Positions 8,281-18,148 of a stretch of 30,515 nt of DNA are shown here, in pieces. Where the stretch lies: the NCBI GenBank assembly GCA_964503615.1, contig CAZDBA010000046.1, positions 1-30,515 on the forward strand. Reading direction: 5' to 3'. The notes beneath the pieces are model-generated. The model was not told the origin of the DNA, did not search any database, and saw only the letters and a list, made by a program, of their open reading frames with translations. Each line of letters starts with the position of its first letter. Position 1 is the first letter of the stretch. Origin of the DNA: CAZDBA01 sp964503615 (GTDB lineage: Bacteria > Planctomycetota > Planctomycetia > Pirellulales > Pirellulaceae). The translations under genes and the position numbers were made by a program.

Positions 8281-9633
8281 ATGCTCTTAAGACCCTGCCT
8301 TACAGCAACGTTGTGCTTACAAACGCTGCTGTTATTGTTCGTTCCCGTGTGGGGTCAAAGCGGAATTCCCGAAAAGAACAACCGACGAACACCGCTGGTG
8401 AACGCCGTTGATCGAGCCATGGATTCGATCGTCAATCTGCGTGGTCGCAAGACGATTCATGACAGTAAAGACTCGATGGGCAATGACAAAGAGATTAAAC
8501 ATGTCAACGGAATGGGCACTGGCGTTGTCATCGATTCGCGTGGTTATGTTTTGACCAACTACCATGTTGTTCAAGACGTTCGTAAAATCCAAGTCACAAC
8601 CGGGACGAAAGAATCGACCACGGCACAATTAATTGCCCACGACAAAGAAACCGATCTCGCGATTCTCAAAATAGAAACTCGCAATCCACTGCCCGTAATC
8701 ACGGCCGGCACGTCCAGCGATCTGATGTTGGCTGAAACCGTCGCTGCGATTGGGAACGCCTATGGTTACGAACACACCGTGACCGTCGGCATTATCAGCC
8801 AGTTGGGCCGAACTGTACGGGTTAACGAAAAACAGGTTTATCGAAACTTGATCCAAACCGACTCATCCATCAATCCAGGCAACTCAGGCGGACCACTACT
8901 TAACCTCGATGGTGAGATGATTGGCATCAACGTAGCCGTGCGAGTTGGAGCCCAGGGAATTGCTTTCGCCATTCCTGTTAATGATGCTTTAGAAGTCGCC
9001 GCACGAATGATTGACGAAATGGTAGGCGAAGGGATCGCTCACGGCATGACGGTCCAGACTATCCACGAACACGATGTCGCCCAAGCAGTCATAACCCACG
9101 TTGCGATCGGAAGCCCGGCCGCCAAAGCGGGGATTCGCAAAGGTGATCGAGTCGTCGAGGCCGGCGGTATGCAAGTCGAACGAGCATTGGACTTTCAGCG
9201 TTCAATGTTGGGAGTCAATGAGGAAACCAATTTCCCTATCGTTATACGTCGTGGCAAGGAACGACGTGATCTAAGTGTGGCTTTGGAAAGTTCAGGCCGA
9301 CAGGTCGACACGTTGGCTTGGAACCTATTGGGTATACAAGTCGAATCAGTTTCCCCAGAAGAGATGGTCAACAGGCATCCAAACTACCAAAGCGGGCTGA
9401 GAATCACCAAGGTACGAAGTGGAAGTCCGGCAGATGAGTCGCACATGATCAAAGGTGACATCTTGGTTGCCATGCACGGCTGGAAGACCGAGACGCTTGA
9501 CAATCTTTCCTACGTTTTGCAGCAAGAAGATATACGAACAGAAGAACAGTTCATGTTCTACATCCTACGAGATCAGGAGCGGTTTTTTGGACACCTTCGT
9601 TTGACAGATATCAATCGAACGGCCTCCAAATAG
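8281..9633 (+). CDS. HtrA/DegP-like periplasmic serine protease with two PDZ domains
   Basis: 450 residues from ATG 8281; a GTG nine bases upstream is also possible. Seen: a signal peptide (residues 1-25, ending PVWG-Q), then the chymotrypsin-like fold with the full catalytic triad: His in TNYHVV (about 95), Asp in KETDLAIL (about 125) and Ser in GNSGGPLL (about 202). A PDZ-like region follows (about 245-330, with GSPAAKAGIRKGDRVVEAGG), then a second PDZ-like region (about 335-440, with SGSPADESHMIKGDILVAMHGW). Known: HtrA proteases degrade or chaperone misfolded envelope proteins, with PDZ domains recognising C-termini. Inference: exported to the periplasm for envelope quality control. No two-component regulator sits beside it. 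A strong terminator follows. Confidence 0.93.
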   Translation: MLLRPCLTATLCLQTLLLLFVPVWGQSGIPEKNNRRTPLVNAVDRAMDSIVNLRGRKTIHDSKDSMGNDKEIKHVNGMGTGVVIDSRGYVLTNYHVVQDVRKIQVTTGTKESTTAQLIAHDKETDLAILKIETRNPLPVITAGTSSDLMLAETVAAIGNAYGYEHTVTVGIISQLGRTVRVNEKQVYRNLIQTDSSINPGNSGGPLLNLDGEMIGINVAVRVGAQGIAFAIPVNDALEVAARMIDEMVGEGIAHGMTVQTIHEHDVAQAVITHVAIGSPAAKAGIRKGDRVVEAGGMQVERALDFQRSMLGVNEETNFPIVIRRGKERRDLSVALESSGRQVDTLAWNLLGIQVESVSPEEMVNRHPNYQSGLRITKVRSGSPADESHMIKGDILVAMHGWKTETLDNLSYVLQQEDIRTEEQFMFYILRDQERFFGHLRLTDINRTASK

Positions 9634-9667
9634 TGCCTCAGTTCCGCGAGTCCTGATCTCATCAACG

Positions 9668-9715
9668 ATGCCCGCCGTCGTGGCTGCTGCGTAAATACGA
9701 CGGCGGGCATTTTTT
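9668..9715 (+). terminator. Strong intrinsic terminator after HtrA gene
   Basis: A perfect 14-bp stem, ATGCCCGCCGTCGT (9668-9681) with ACGACGGCGGGCAT (9697-9710), has a 15-nt loop and is followed by a run of Ts (9710-9715). This is a textbook terminator that separates the protease gene from thiL. Confidence 0.92.
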
Positions 9716-9864
9716 CACGACCCTTTCATTGGGTCACTCTTCCCGCTCTCAAAGCCTCTTGAACAAAAAAATGGCTGTTGTCTAATGACTTTCAAGTCAT
9801 GTGGACGTCAATTTATTTTTGTTTTCGGATGCCAAGCCTGCGTGCAGCATCGAGGTTGCTTTGG

Positions 9865-10797
9865 ATGTTTGAGAAAGAGTTCATAAGTTGGGTCCAGTCC
9901 CGTAAAAAGGATGCGGATCGCACACGCCCTCGCACCCATGCAGCTGAAACGATATTACTGGACATCGGAGATGATGCGTGTGTGCTTGCCCCCAATGGAC
10001 TTGCCACCGTCGTTACAACTGACACGCTCTGTGACCAGGTGCATTTCGACACCCAAGAACATGCTCTGCAACGGATTGGTCACAAGTCGGTTTCGGTTAG
10101 TATCAGCGACCTGTTGGCGATGGGCGCGCGGCCGGCTCATGGAGTGCTCACTTTCTTTTTGCCCAACACGTTCTCGCTGGAAGATGCGCAGCAGCTTTAT
10201 ATCGGAGCCGAACAAGTAGCAAATGAACATGGGATTGAGATCACGGGTGGCGACACGAATCGTTACGAAGGGCCGCTGATCGTTGGCTCGACTTTGATAG
10301 GGTACATTCAACCGGATCGGATTTGGCCCGTTAATGGCGCTCAGGTCGGGGATTCGATTTTGGTTACTGGTGAGCTAGGTGGAAGTATCCTCGGCCATCA
10401 TCTCGACTTTCAACCGCGAACGGAATGGGTTCAAAGAATTGCACAAGACTTTGAGATTCATGCCGCGACCGATATCAGCGATTCATTGTCTTTGGATTTG
10501 AGTTATTTATTACAGCAGAGCAGCGTAGGCGGAGAGATTGTTCAAAGCGAAATTCCTGTTTCTGCTGCGGCTGAAGAGTTGAGTCGATCAAGCGAGTCTT
10601 CAGCGCTTGATCATGCGATGACCGATGGCGAAGATTTCGAGCTGATTATTGTGGCAGCTCCGGAGAACGCCACGCAGATTTTGGCTTCTGCGCCAAACGA
10701 CGTGAGCTTGATCGGAAAGGTCGTTCAGCAGCAGGGACTTTGGATGGTTGACAACGGAGAGAAGAAAGAGATTCAGCCAAAAGGTTATATCCACTAA
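9865..10797 (+). CDS. thiL: Thiamine-monophosphate kinase ThiL
   Basis: 310 residues. The open frame extends 29 codons further upstream to a TTG, but ThiL proteins normally start just before a motif like FEFISW..., so ATG 9865 is chosen. Seen: LDIGDDACVL (metal and substrate site), VVTTDTLCDQVHF, SVSISDLLAMGARP (the family's SVSDLAAMGA), a later GGDTNR, GDSILVTGELGGS, ATDISDSLSLDL and MTDGEDFELI. All are standard ThiL blocks in order. Known: it phosphorylates thiamine monophosphate to the active cofactor thiamine diphosphate using ATP, in the cytoplasm. It is followed 14 bp later by tsaE, so the two are probably co-transcribed. Other thiamine genes are not in the window. Confidence 0.93.
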   Translation: MFEKEFISWVQSRKKDADRTRPRTHAAETILLDIGDDACVLAPNGLATVVTTDTLCDQVHFDTQEHALQRIGHKSVSVSISDLLAMGARPAHGVLTFFLPNTFSLEDAQQLYIGAEQVANEHGIEITGGDTNRYEGPLIVGSTLIGYIQPDRIWPVNGAQVGDSILVTGELGGSILGHHLDFQPRTEWVQRIAQDFEIHAATDISDSLSLDLSYLLQQSSVGGEIVQSEIPVSAAAEELSRSSESSALDHAMTDGEDFELIIVAAPENATQILASAPNDVSLIGKVVQQQGLWMVDNGEKKEIQPKGYIH

Positions 10798-10811
10798 GTG
10801 GAAATGAATTA

Positions 10812-11336
10812 ATGAATGAGGAAAAAAAGAATCCGGGTGTCGTGCTGGCTTTGAAAACCCAATCGCCGGAGGAAACTTTTGAGCTGGGATTGGAAGTAGG
10901 ACGATTGGTAGAGCCTTCGACCGTGATCGGCTTGAATGGTACATTGGGGGCCGGTAAAACCAAATTGACTCAAGGGATCGTTGGAGCGATTTTGGACTCA
11001 CCAGAAGCGGTCGTGGTCAGTCCCACCTACACGCTTTGTATTCCTTATTCGGGCCGAGTCGAATTGCTCCATTTGGACGCGTATCGGATCGCTGAAGACG
11101 AAGAGGTTTTCGAACTTGGGCTGGACGAAGCGGTTGACGACGGAGCGGTGCTAATCGTCGAATGGGTCGCCAAAATTGCCGACCTCCTCCCCAAATTGGA
11201 CGTCGTTTTTGAGTTTCAGACCGCCCCAGAACCGTCCAGCTTGAGTGAACGGCAGGTCGCTATCCACGCTTTAACGCAGCAGGGGCAGGGGCTGGTGTCT
11301 CAATTGGCGGAAAAGCTTGGTGAAAGTCTTGTTTAA
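10812..11336 (+). CDS. tsaE: tRNA threonylcarbamoyladenosine biosynthesis ATPase TsaE
   Basis: 174 residues. Seen: Walker A GTLGAGKT (residues 43-50), the SPTYTL switch-like motif, LLHLDAYRI, the conserved FELGLDE block and VEWVAK. All are hallmarks of TsaE/YjeE. Known: TsaE binds TsaD-TsaB and, by ATP hydrolysis, supports formation of t6A at position 37 of ANN-decoding tRNAs. The gene follows thiL by 14 bp. The C-terminal 25 residues beyond the usual end (QQGQGLVSQLAEKLGESLV) appear specific to this lineage. Confidence 0.93.
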   Translation: MNEEKKNPGVVLALKTQSPEETFELGLEVGRLVEPSTVIGLNGTLGAGKTKLTQGIVGAILDSPEAVVVSPTYTLCIPYSGRVELLHLDAYRIAEDEEVFELGLDEAVDDGAVLIVEWVAKIADLLPKLDVVFEFQTAPEPSSLSERQVAIHALTQQGQGLVSQLAEKLGESLV

Positions 11337-11448
11337 TTGGGTTTCTAGCCACTTATGACTTGAACCTGCGTAGGCCCGTTTTTATTCTTTATGTTGGCAT
11401 TCCTCGGGTGCCAAACGCGACCTGAACTCACCCTTGAATTTTGCACTA

Positions 11449-14025
11449 ATGAATTTTCGTTCCTACGGAGCCACAATCCTGCTCGTCCTCGGCTCGCTGG
11501 GATTGGTGGGCTTCGGCGTCTGGCCTCTTACACCAACTCCTCAACCAGGCGACTGTGTGATCGTGGAGTCGTTCGTTGACGCAACTTTCAACACCGAATG
11601 CGCTCAATGCGAGTCCCATCCTGTCGGATGCGGATGTTGCCAACCTGCCTGCGAGACTCGCACCATTTTGGTCCCGCGTTGGGAGACCTCTTATTCGATC
11701 GTTAACCAGACCCACTTTCGTCACGAAACGCGCAGTCGGGACTACACCGTTTACGAACCTCGGTATCGAAAAGTTCCAGAGGTTCAGTACTACACCGTAA
11801 TGGTTCCGGAAACACGAACGCGAGAGTTCGTCACCTATCGCCAGCAACCGTACCAACACGAAATTCAAGAACCCTATACGGTAATGGTTCCGGTAACACG
11901 GGAACGGGAGAAAACGGAATACCGAACCGAACCGTACACCGAACAATACGAAGAAACTTACACCGTAAATGTTCCGCAGTCACGACAGCGCGATTACACG
12001 GTAATGAAAAAAGAAGCGTATCAAGTCGAAGTGCAAGATCCGTATACCGTACAAGTCCCGAAACAAAAGAAACGCAGCTTTACGACTTTCAAAACAATCA
12101 CTGAAGAGATCCCCGAGCAGAAGACTTACACCGTCAACGTCCCGCAAGAGAAAACTCGCGACGTGACTTATAATCGCAAAGTGACCGAGGTGGTTGAGCG
12201 ACGTGTTCCTTACACCGTAATGGAACCGGCACAGCGTGAACGCAAAGTCATAACCTACGTGAGTGAAGAGCGAGAGCGACAAATCTCGGTCCCTTATACC
12301 GTTTATGAAAAACAGGTGTTCGAGCGAGACGTCACCAAAGTTCGCTACGAAACGCGAACCCGCAACGTTCCAGAAACGATCACGACTTACGATTTGGTCG
12401 AGAAGTTTCGAGACGAAAAAGTCGTTGTGCAAGTTCCTCGCACCGAGATGGTGAACGAAACTTTTAACATGGACGTTCCCTACGTCGACTTTGAGACTGA
12501 GAAGTACACGATCAAAGTCCCTTACGAAGAAGAAATTTCCGAGAATTACGAGACAACTGTTTACGTCCCACGCGAATTGACAAGGACGTATATGGTTAAT
12601 GTTCCTTATATCGAAAGTAAAACAGAAACCTACACCGTAATGGTGCCAGAAGAGCAGACTCGGACTGCGACTCGCACCGTTGTTTCGCAAATCCCTGAAA
12701 CTCGCTATCGGACGGTCTGCGTCGACGAAGGCTATTGGGGAACGCAAACACGAACGGTACTGGGATGCGCTTGTTCGCGAGACTGTTGTGGCTGCGAAAC
12801 CTGTTGTCCGACCTATCACACCGTTTGCGAAAGTGTGTGGTGTCCCAAACCAGTAACCAAGAAGGTTCCCTATACCACGCACCGGACAGTGACCCGCCAA
12901 GTCCCGTACAACTACACGGTGACCATCCAACGCCCTGAACAAAAAACGCGTACTTTTGACGTTACCCGTTATCGCAAAGAATCACGTCAACAACCGTACA
13001 CGATCATGGAGCCTCAAGCTCAGGTTCGTACTCGTAAAAAGTACAAGACTTCCTATCGCGAAGAGGTTCGCGAACGACAAAAACCAGTCCAAAAAACTCG
13101 TACGGTAGTACAGACGCGCCAAGTTCCCGTCACCAAGTACGTTGACGAAGTGCGAAACAATCGAGTCAACTACACGATCGAGGTTCCCAGAGACGTGACA
13201 AGAATGCGGCAGGAGACGTATACCGTTCAAGTTCCTTACGAAACCAAGGAGACGTTTGTGGTGCAAGTTCCGGTTGTTAAACAGCGTCCGGAAATAAAAA
13301 CCTATTACGTCAACGTGCCCGTCGTCGATGTTGAAACCTATTCGGTCAACGTGCCTAAAGTAAAATACCGTATCGAGAAAGATACGATTGTCCGCGACCA
13401 ACCGGAGATCAAGCAGGTTAAATACACCGAAATGGTTCCGGAGATGCGAACTCGGACCGAGATCAAAACGGTTTCGCGAAAAATCCCCGTTGTGAAAAAC
13501 GAAACGTACACCGTGGTCGAACCGGAGACTCGTTATCGAACACGTATGGTAACCAAGTACAGAGATGTCCCGGTCATCAAAACGCAAAGCTATACGGAGA
13601 TGGTTGCGGAGAAACGAACACGAACCAAAGTTCGACGAAAGACACGGCAAGTTCCCGTCGTCAAAGTAGAGACTTATCAGGAGATGAAGCCGGAAATGCG
13701 AGTCAAAACTCGCGTGGAGACTCGTTATCGACAAGTCCCGGAACTGAAACAGGAAACTTACATGGTTCAGGTCCCCGCGAAAAGATCACGAACTGTGTAT
13801 CGAACGGTTGTAGACCAGATCCCGATGAAGCGAACACATAATTACTCTGTTTGCATTCCCTACCAAGTTCAAATTCGAGTTCCTCGTTGTGTCTGTCGAA
13901 TGGTTCCTTGTACGATCACCGTTCCTGTTGAGACCTGTTGTTCGGAATGTTTGCAAGCAGACTTCCCTGATTTTTGCGAAGCGAATCAGGCATGGATGCA
14001 AACCTGGCTCCCTTGGCAACGATAG
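11449..14025 (+). CDS. Very long YTV-repeat protein with three Cys clusters
   Basis: 858 residues from ATG 11449; a TTG five codons upstream is less likely. Seen: an N-terminal hydrophobic segment (about 5-25, LLVLGSLGLVGFGVW), which may be a signal anchor or uncleaved signal. A Cys-rich head follows (about 36-68, with CAQCE and GCGCC). Then come dozens of short units of the type (E)TYTVxVPxxRxRT. The chain is interrupted at about 424-467 by a second Cys cluster (CACSRDCCGCETCC) and ends with a third (about 802-845, PRCVCRMVPC, ETCCSEC). Known: YTV motifs are planctomycete-specific and of unknown function. Inference: a rod-like exported or envelope protein stiffened by Arg/Tyr/Lys-rich strands and perhaps disulphides. 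The 97-bp region after tsaE lacks an obvious terminator. Confidence 0.85.
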   Translation: MNFRSYGATILLVLGSLGLVGFGVWPLTPTPQPGDCVIVESFVDATFNTECAQCESHPVGCGCCQPACETRTILVPRWETSYSIVNQTHFRHETRSRDYTVYEPRYRKVPEVQYYTVMVPETRTREFVTYRQQPYQHEIQEPYTVMVPVTREREKTEYRTEPYTEQYEETYTVNVPQSRQRDYTVMKKEAYQVEVQDPYTVQVPKQKKRSFTTFKTITEEIPEQKTYTVNVPQEKTRDVTYNRKVTEVVERRVPYTVMEPAQRERKVITYVSEERERQISVPYTVYEKQVFERDVTKVRYETRTRNVPETITTYDLVEKFRDEKVVVQVPRTEMVNETFNMDVPYVDFETEKYTIKVPYEEEISENYETTVYVPRELTRTYMVNVPYIESKTETYTVMVPEEQTRTATRTVVSQIPETRYRTVCVDEGYWGTQTRTVLGCACSRDCCGCETCCPTYHTVCESVWCPKPVTKKVPYTTHRTVTRQVPYNYTVTIQRPEQKTRTFDVTRYRKESRQQPYTIMEPQAQVRTRKKYKTSYREEVRERQKPVQKTRTVVQTRQVPVTKYVDEVRNNRVNYTIEVPRDVTRMRQETYTVQVPYETKETFVVQVPVVKQRPEIKTYYVNVPVVDVETYSVNVPKVKYRIEKDTIVRDQPEIKQVKYTEMVPEMRTRTEIKTVSRKIPVVKNETYTVVEPETRYRTRMVTKYRDVPVIKTQSYTEMVAEKRTRTKVRRKTRQVPVVKVETYQEMKPEMRVKTRVETRYRQVPELKQETYMVQVPAKRSRTVYRTVVDQIPMKRTHNYSVCIPYQVQIRVPRCVCRMVPCTITVPVETCCSECLQADFPDFCEANQAWMQTWLPWQR

Positions 14026-14177
14026 GTCAACAACACTGATCACTCGCTGGCGGGCCCGGGAAGGTAAATTGCGGAACAATGTTGATGACTTGGACGTCTT
14101 GGACGTTTACGGTCGCGACCAAAGTACCCCGGGCAGATGTGATATCAATCTCTAGAGTTTGAGGGGCTTTGGTAGTG

Positions 14178-15452
14178 TTACGCCTCTTTTGTGTCCAGGT
14201 CAGGACACTCCATCGTGGGCTTGTGACACAAGGAGCAGTTGGTGGTGTCGCCGTCTATATTTGTGGATGCGGAAAGCCCACCACACGAACCTGTGATCGG
14301 CTTGTTATTCACGATCGCTCCGACGGCCATTCCTAAAATTGCCAAACCAAAAATGACGGCGGTTCCTATAAACATCGGTAAGAGCGAACGCCCTTGGGTT
14401 CCATTGCGTTTCTTGCCGGGATCGAGCAGAGAAAGTCCAGAACTTGTCGTTTCACTTAGCTTCGATTTTTCTCGAGTGATCAGGTGGTAGTCCATACCTA
14501 AATCGTCCAACAACGTTACCGCTTTGTCTTTACCCAATACTAGTGCTGCGGTCGCAAAGGCATCTGCGGTCATGCAATCATCGGCGATCACCGAAGCGCT
14601 GGCGAGATTGTGGGTTACAGGTTTACCTGTTTTTGGGTTGATGGTGTGGCTATACCAAACCCCGTCGACGATGAAAAAATTTCGGTAGTCGCCAGAGGTG
14701 GCCATCGAGCTGGTTTCAAGCGGTGCGATCTTTTGAAAGGTCCCGAATTGTTCGGGATCAGGTTTTTCGATTCCGATCTGCCATGATGCTCCATCACTCT
14801 TGGTGCCCTTTGTTCGTCCGTCACCGCCCACTAAAACCATGTAGTTTTCGACGCCCAGCGAATCGAGTTTTACAGCAACACGATCGACCGCGTAACCTTT
14901 TGCAATCGCCGATAGATCGATTCGGACTTCTGCCAGTGACTTTTTCAGAGCGGGTGGGTCTAAACGCACTTCCAGCTTTTGATATCCCACCCATCCTTGT
15001 GTGTCGAGAATCGCTTGCGGCTTGGGGATCTCCGTTGAGCCTTTGTCCGGACCAAAATGCCAAAGCTCGACCAACGGTCCAACCGTAATATCAAAAGCCC
15101 CATTCGTTTGTTCGCTGATCTCCAGCGCTCGCTCAATCACCTTTGCCGTATCAGCCGAGACGGCGAACCAGTCGATGTCCTGATAATCATTGAAGCGGGA
15201 GACATCTGAATCCGGAATGTAGGTCGACATCAAATCGTTGACGTCATCCAATTCCGATTGAATGCTCTCTCCAACCTCTTGAGGGTCGAGTTCTTTGGGT
15301 AAGGAGTCGAGCCGAACTTTATATTCGATCGTGCCCATCGTCTGACCTTTGGCCTCGATCAACTGAGCAAAGCCAACACGTGAGAGCACGCTGGAAGCGG
15401 AGAGGCATAAGGTCACCAGCAGAAACGAGGTGAAGAGGTTTTTTCGGTGCAT
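14178..15452 (-). CDS. apbE: FAD:protein FMN transferase ApbE fused to NqrM-like C-terminus
   Basis: 424 residues from the ATG at 15450-15452, chosen because it opens a signal peptide (MHRKNLFTSFLLVTLCLSASS); in-frame upstream codons give 18 more residues. Seen: ApbE blocks GQTMGTIEYKV, DLMSTYIPDSDVSRFN, FDITVGPLVELWHFG, DLSAIAKGYAVDRVA, VLVGGDGRTKG, SHTINPKTGKPV and DDCMTADAFATAA. A linker is followed by one membrane helix (about 358-380) and a Cys tail: GSCGGL (Cys390), then CSLC (406, 409) and Cys416. Known: ApbE attaches FMN to Thr in NqrB and NqrC. NqrM (DUF539), a small membrane protein with KxIxGSCGGL and further Cys, is needed for iron-site assembly in Na+-NQR. Inference: one protein carries both maturation functions. 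It lies directly after nqrF. Confidence 0.9.
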   Translation of the reverse strand: MHRKNLFTSFLLVTLCLSASSVLSRVGFAQLIEAKGQTMGTIEYKVRLDSLPKELDPQEVGESIQSELDDVNDLMSTYIPDSDVSRFNDYQDIDWFAVSADTAKVIERALEISEQTNGAFDITVGPLVELWHFGPDKGSTEIPKPQAILDTQGWVGYQKLEVRLDPPALKKSLAEVRIDLSAIAKGYAVDRVAVKLDSLGVENYMVLVGGDGRTKGTKSDGASWQIGIEKPDPEQFGTFQKIAPLETSSMATSGDYRNFFIVDGVWYSHTINPKTGKPVTHNLASASVIADDCMTADAFATAALVLGKDKAVTLLDDLGMDYHLITREKSKLSETTSSGLSLLDPGKKRNGTQGRSLLPMFIGTAVIFGLAILGMAVGAIVNNKPITGSCGGLSASTNIDGDTTNCSLCHKPTMECPDLDTKEA

Positions 15453-15495
15453 GCCTTCGAACTCCAAACGAGTATCGGGGTATCCGATCATTGTC

Positions 15496-15523
15496 GTTCG
15501 TAGCACCGGTTTTAACCGGAATC
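15496..15523 (+). repeat. REP-like palindromic element, copy 1
   Basis: The 28-bp element starts GTTCGTAGCACC and ends GGAATC. Its core CCGGTTTTAACCGG (15506-15519) is a perfect palindrome. It pairs with the inverted copy at 15543-15570 between nqrF and apbE, upstream of the apbE start. Confidence 0.65.
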
Positions 15524-15542
15524 CCCCGCTTCATTCAGGTTC

Positions 15543-15570
15543 GATTCCGCCTTAAGGCGGTACTACAAAC
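15543..15570 (-). repeat. REP-like palindromic element, copy 2 (inverted)
   Basis: Read on the minus strand it is GTTTGTAGTACC...GGAATC, 21 of 28 bases identical to copy 1. Its core CCGCCTTAAGGCGG (15547-15560) is again a perfect palindrome. Two stem positions differ on both arms, so the changes keep base pairing. A more degraded relative (GTAGCAC then CGCC-N7-GGCG) follows at about 15608-15628. Confidence 0.65.
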
Positions 15571-15650
15571 ACGACTTGCAAAAATGTCAGTCGCGATATT
15601 TCTCTAAGTAGCACGCCCCTCCGAGGCGAGGCACTGTCCCTCGTGTTGCA

Positions 15651-16871
<1,221 letters not shown>

Positions 16872-16925
16872 TTGATAACCGTTTTATTTAACTGGATGTT
16901 TGAACGTGTTTATTGGAATCGAGCT

Positions 16926-17528
16926 TTAGATTCCGGAGAAAGCCAAAAAGCCCAAAGCCATCAGGCCTACAACAATAAACGTAATTCCCAGTCCACGAAG
17001 TCCGGGAGGCACGTCACTGTACTTGAGCTTTTCACGAATCGCCGCCAACGCCGCAATCGCCAGTGCCCAACCGAATCCCGAGCCGAATCCATAAACACAA
17101 CTCTCGACAATGTCGTACTTGTTTTGAACCATTAGCAACGATCCACCAAGGATCGCACAGTTTACGGTAATCAGCGGAAGGAAAATCCCCAACGCGTTGT
17201 AAAGCGGCGGGAAGAAACGATCCAAAGTCATTTCAAGGATTTGAACCATCGCCGCGATAACGCCGATGTAGCAAATCAAACCCAGGAACTCGAGGTCGGG
17301 TGCGTACAAGACCGCACCTTCTTTGAGGATCAGGTTATAAATCAGGTTGTTGATCGGAATCGTGATCGACTGAACAACGATAACCGCTACGCCCAAGCCA
17401 AGAGCAGTTTTGACGTTCTTACTGACCGCCAGAAATGTACACATTCCCAAAAAGTAAACGAGGGCCAAGTTTTCATAGAACGCCGATCGCAGGAACAACC
17501 GGACCAAGTCAATGATGTATTCGGTCAT
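16926..17528 (-). CDS. nqrE: Na+-NQR subunit E
   Basis: 200 residues, six membrane segments. Seen: the family blocks YFLGMCTFLAVSK, TIPINNLIYN, YIGVIAAMVQILEM, FLPLITVNCAILGGS and GFGWALAIAALA. Cys30 and Cys124 match in context the pair that, with two NqrD Cys, holds an iron centre in the membrane core. The start follows the nqrD stop by two bases and has AGGAGG eight bases upstream. Known: NqrD and NqrE form an inverted pair that carries electrons across the membrane. Confidence 0.97.
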   Translation of the reverse strand: MTEYIIDLVRLFLRSAFYENLALVYFLGMCTFLAVSKNVKTALGLGVAVIVVQSITIPINNLIYNLILKEGAVLYAPDLEFLGLICYIGVIAAMVQILEMTLDRFFPPLYNALGIFLPLITVNCAILGGSLLMVQNKYDIVESCVYGFGSGFGWALAIAALAAIREKLKYSDVPPGLRGLGITFIVVGLMALGFLAFSGI

Positions 17529-17530
17529 GT

Positions 17531-18148
17531 CTACGCCTCCTCAATCTGTTCAGGCTTCCAAGTACGCAAAGCCCAAATCGCAAATCCGATGATGAAAAAC
17601 GCACTCGGGGAGAGCAGCATTAAACCGTTTGGTTCGTAAATCGAAGAAGGCAAAACCGTTTGGTTAAACAATTTCCCGGCTCCAAACAGCTCTCGGAAAA
17701 AGGCGACGATGATCAGGATCAAGCTATAGCCCAATCCGTTTCCGATCCCGTCCAGGAAACTATCCCGAACCGAGTTTTGCATCGCAAAACCTTCTGCGCG
17801 ACCCATTACGATACAGTTCGTAATAATGAGCCCGACGAAAACCGCCAGTTCCTTACTGAGTCCATAACTGAACGCCTTGAGAAACTGATCCACCAGAATC
17901 ACCAACGAAGCGATGATCGTCATCTGCACGATGATACGAATACTGGTGGGGATTCGTTCGCGAATCAAAGCGACGGAGGCACTTGCCAAACCGGTCACCA
18001 CGATTACCGCAATCGACATCACGAACGCTTTGTCCAAACGTGTCGTCACCGCCAACGCACTACAAATTCCGAGAATCTGCAACGCGATTGGGTTGTTGTT
18101 AAAAATGGGGTCCAAGACCAAATCTTTGGCCGACGCTTGCTTAGCCAT
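17531..18148 (-). CDS. nqrD: Na+-NQR subunit D
   Basis: 205 residues from ATG 18148; a TTG directly before it is the alternative. Seen: six hydrophobic segments and the motifs ILGICSALAVT and GLIITNCIVMGRAE. The two Cys fall at positions 29 and 112, the numbers of the iron-ligand pair in the well-studied Vibrio NqrD. The start overlaps the nqrC stop by eight bases (ATGGCTAA), and a GGGAG site lies upstream. Known: it partners NqrE around the intramembrane iron centre. Confidence 0.97.
   Translation of the reverse strand: MAKQASAKDLVLDPIFNNNPIALQILGICSALAVTTRLDKAFVMSIAVIVVTGLASASVALIRERIPTSIRIIVQMTIIASLVILVDQFLKAFSYGLSKELAVFVGLIITNCIVMGRAEGFAMQNSVRDSFLDGIGNGLGYSLILIIVAFFRELFGAGKLFNQTVLPSSIYEPNGLMLLSPSAFFIIGFAIWALRTWKPEQIEEA

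Noticed and set aside
11980..12942. 320-codon minus-strand frame
   Set aside because: Same reason: a shadow of the YTV gene with no motif and no start signal.
12982..13734. 250-codon minus-strand frame opposite the long YTV gene
   Set aside because: It is the antisense shadow of a repeat-rich coding sequence, with no recognisable motif.
15538..15551. GGTTCGATTCC, resembling the T-arm of a tRNA
   Set aside because: The flanking bases do not form the T-stem, and no D-arm, anticodon arm or acceptor stem is found. The bases belong to the REP-like element.
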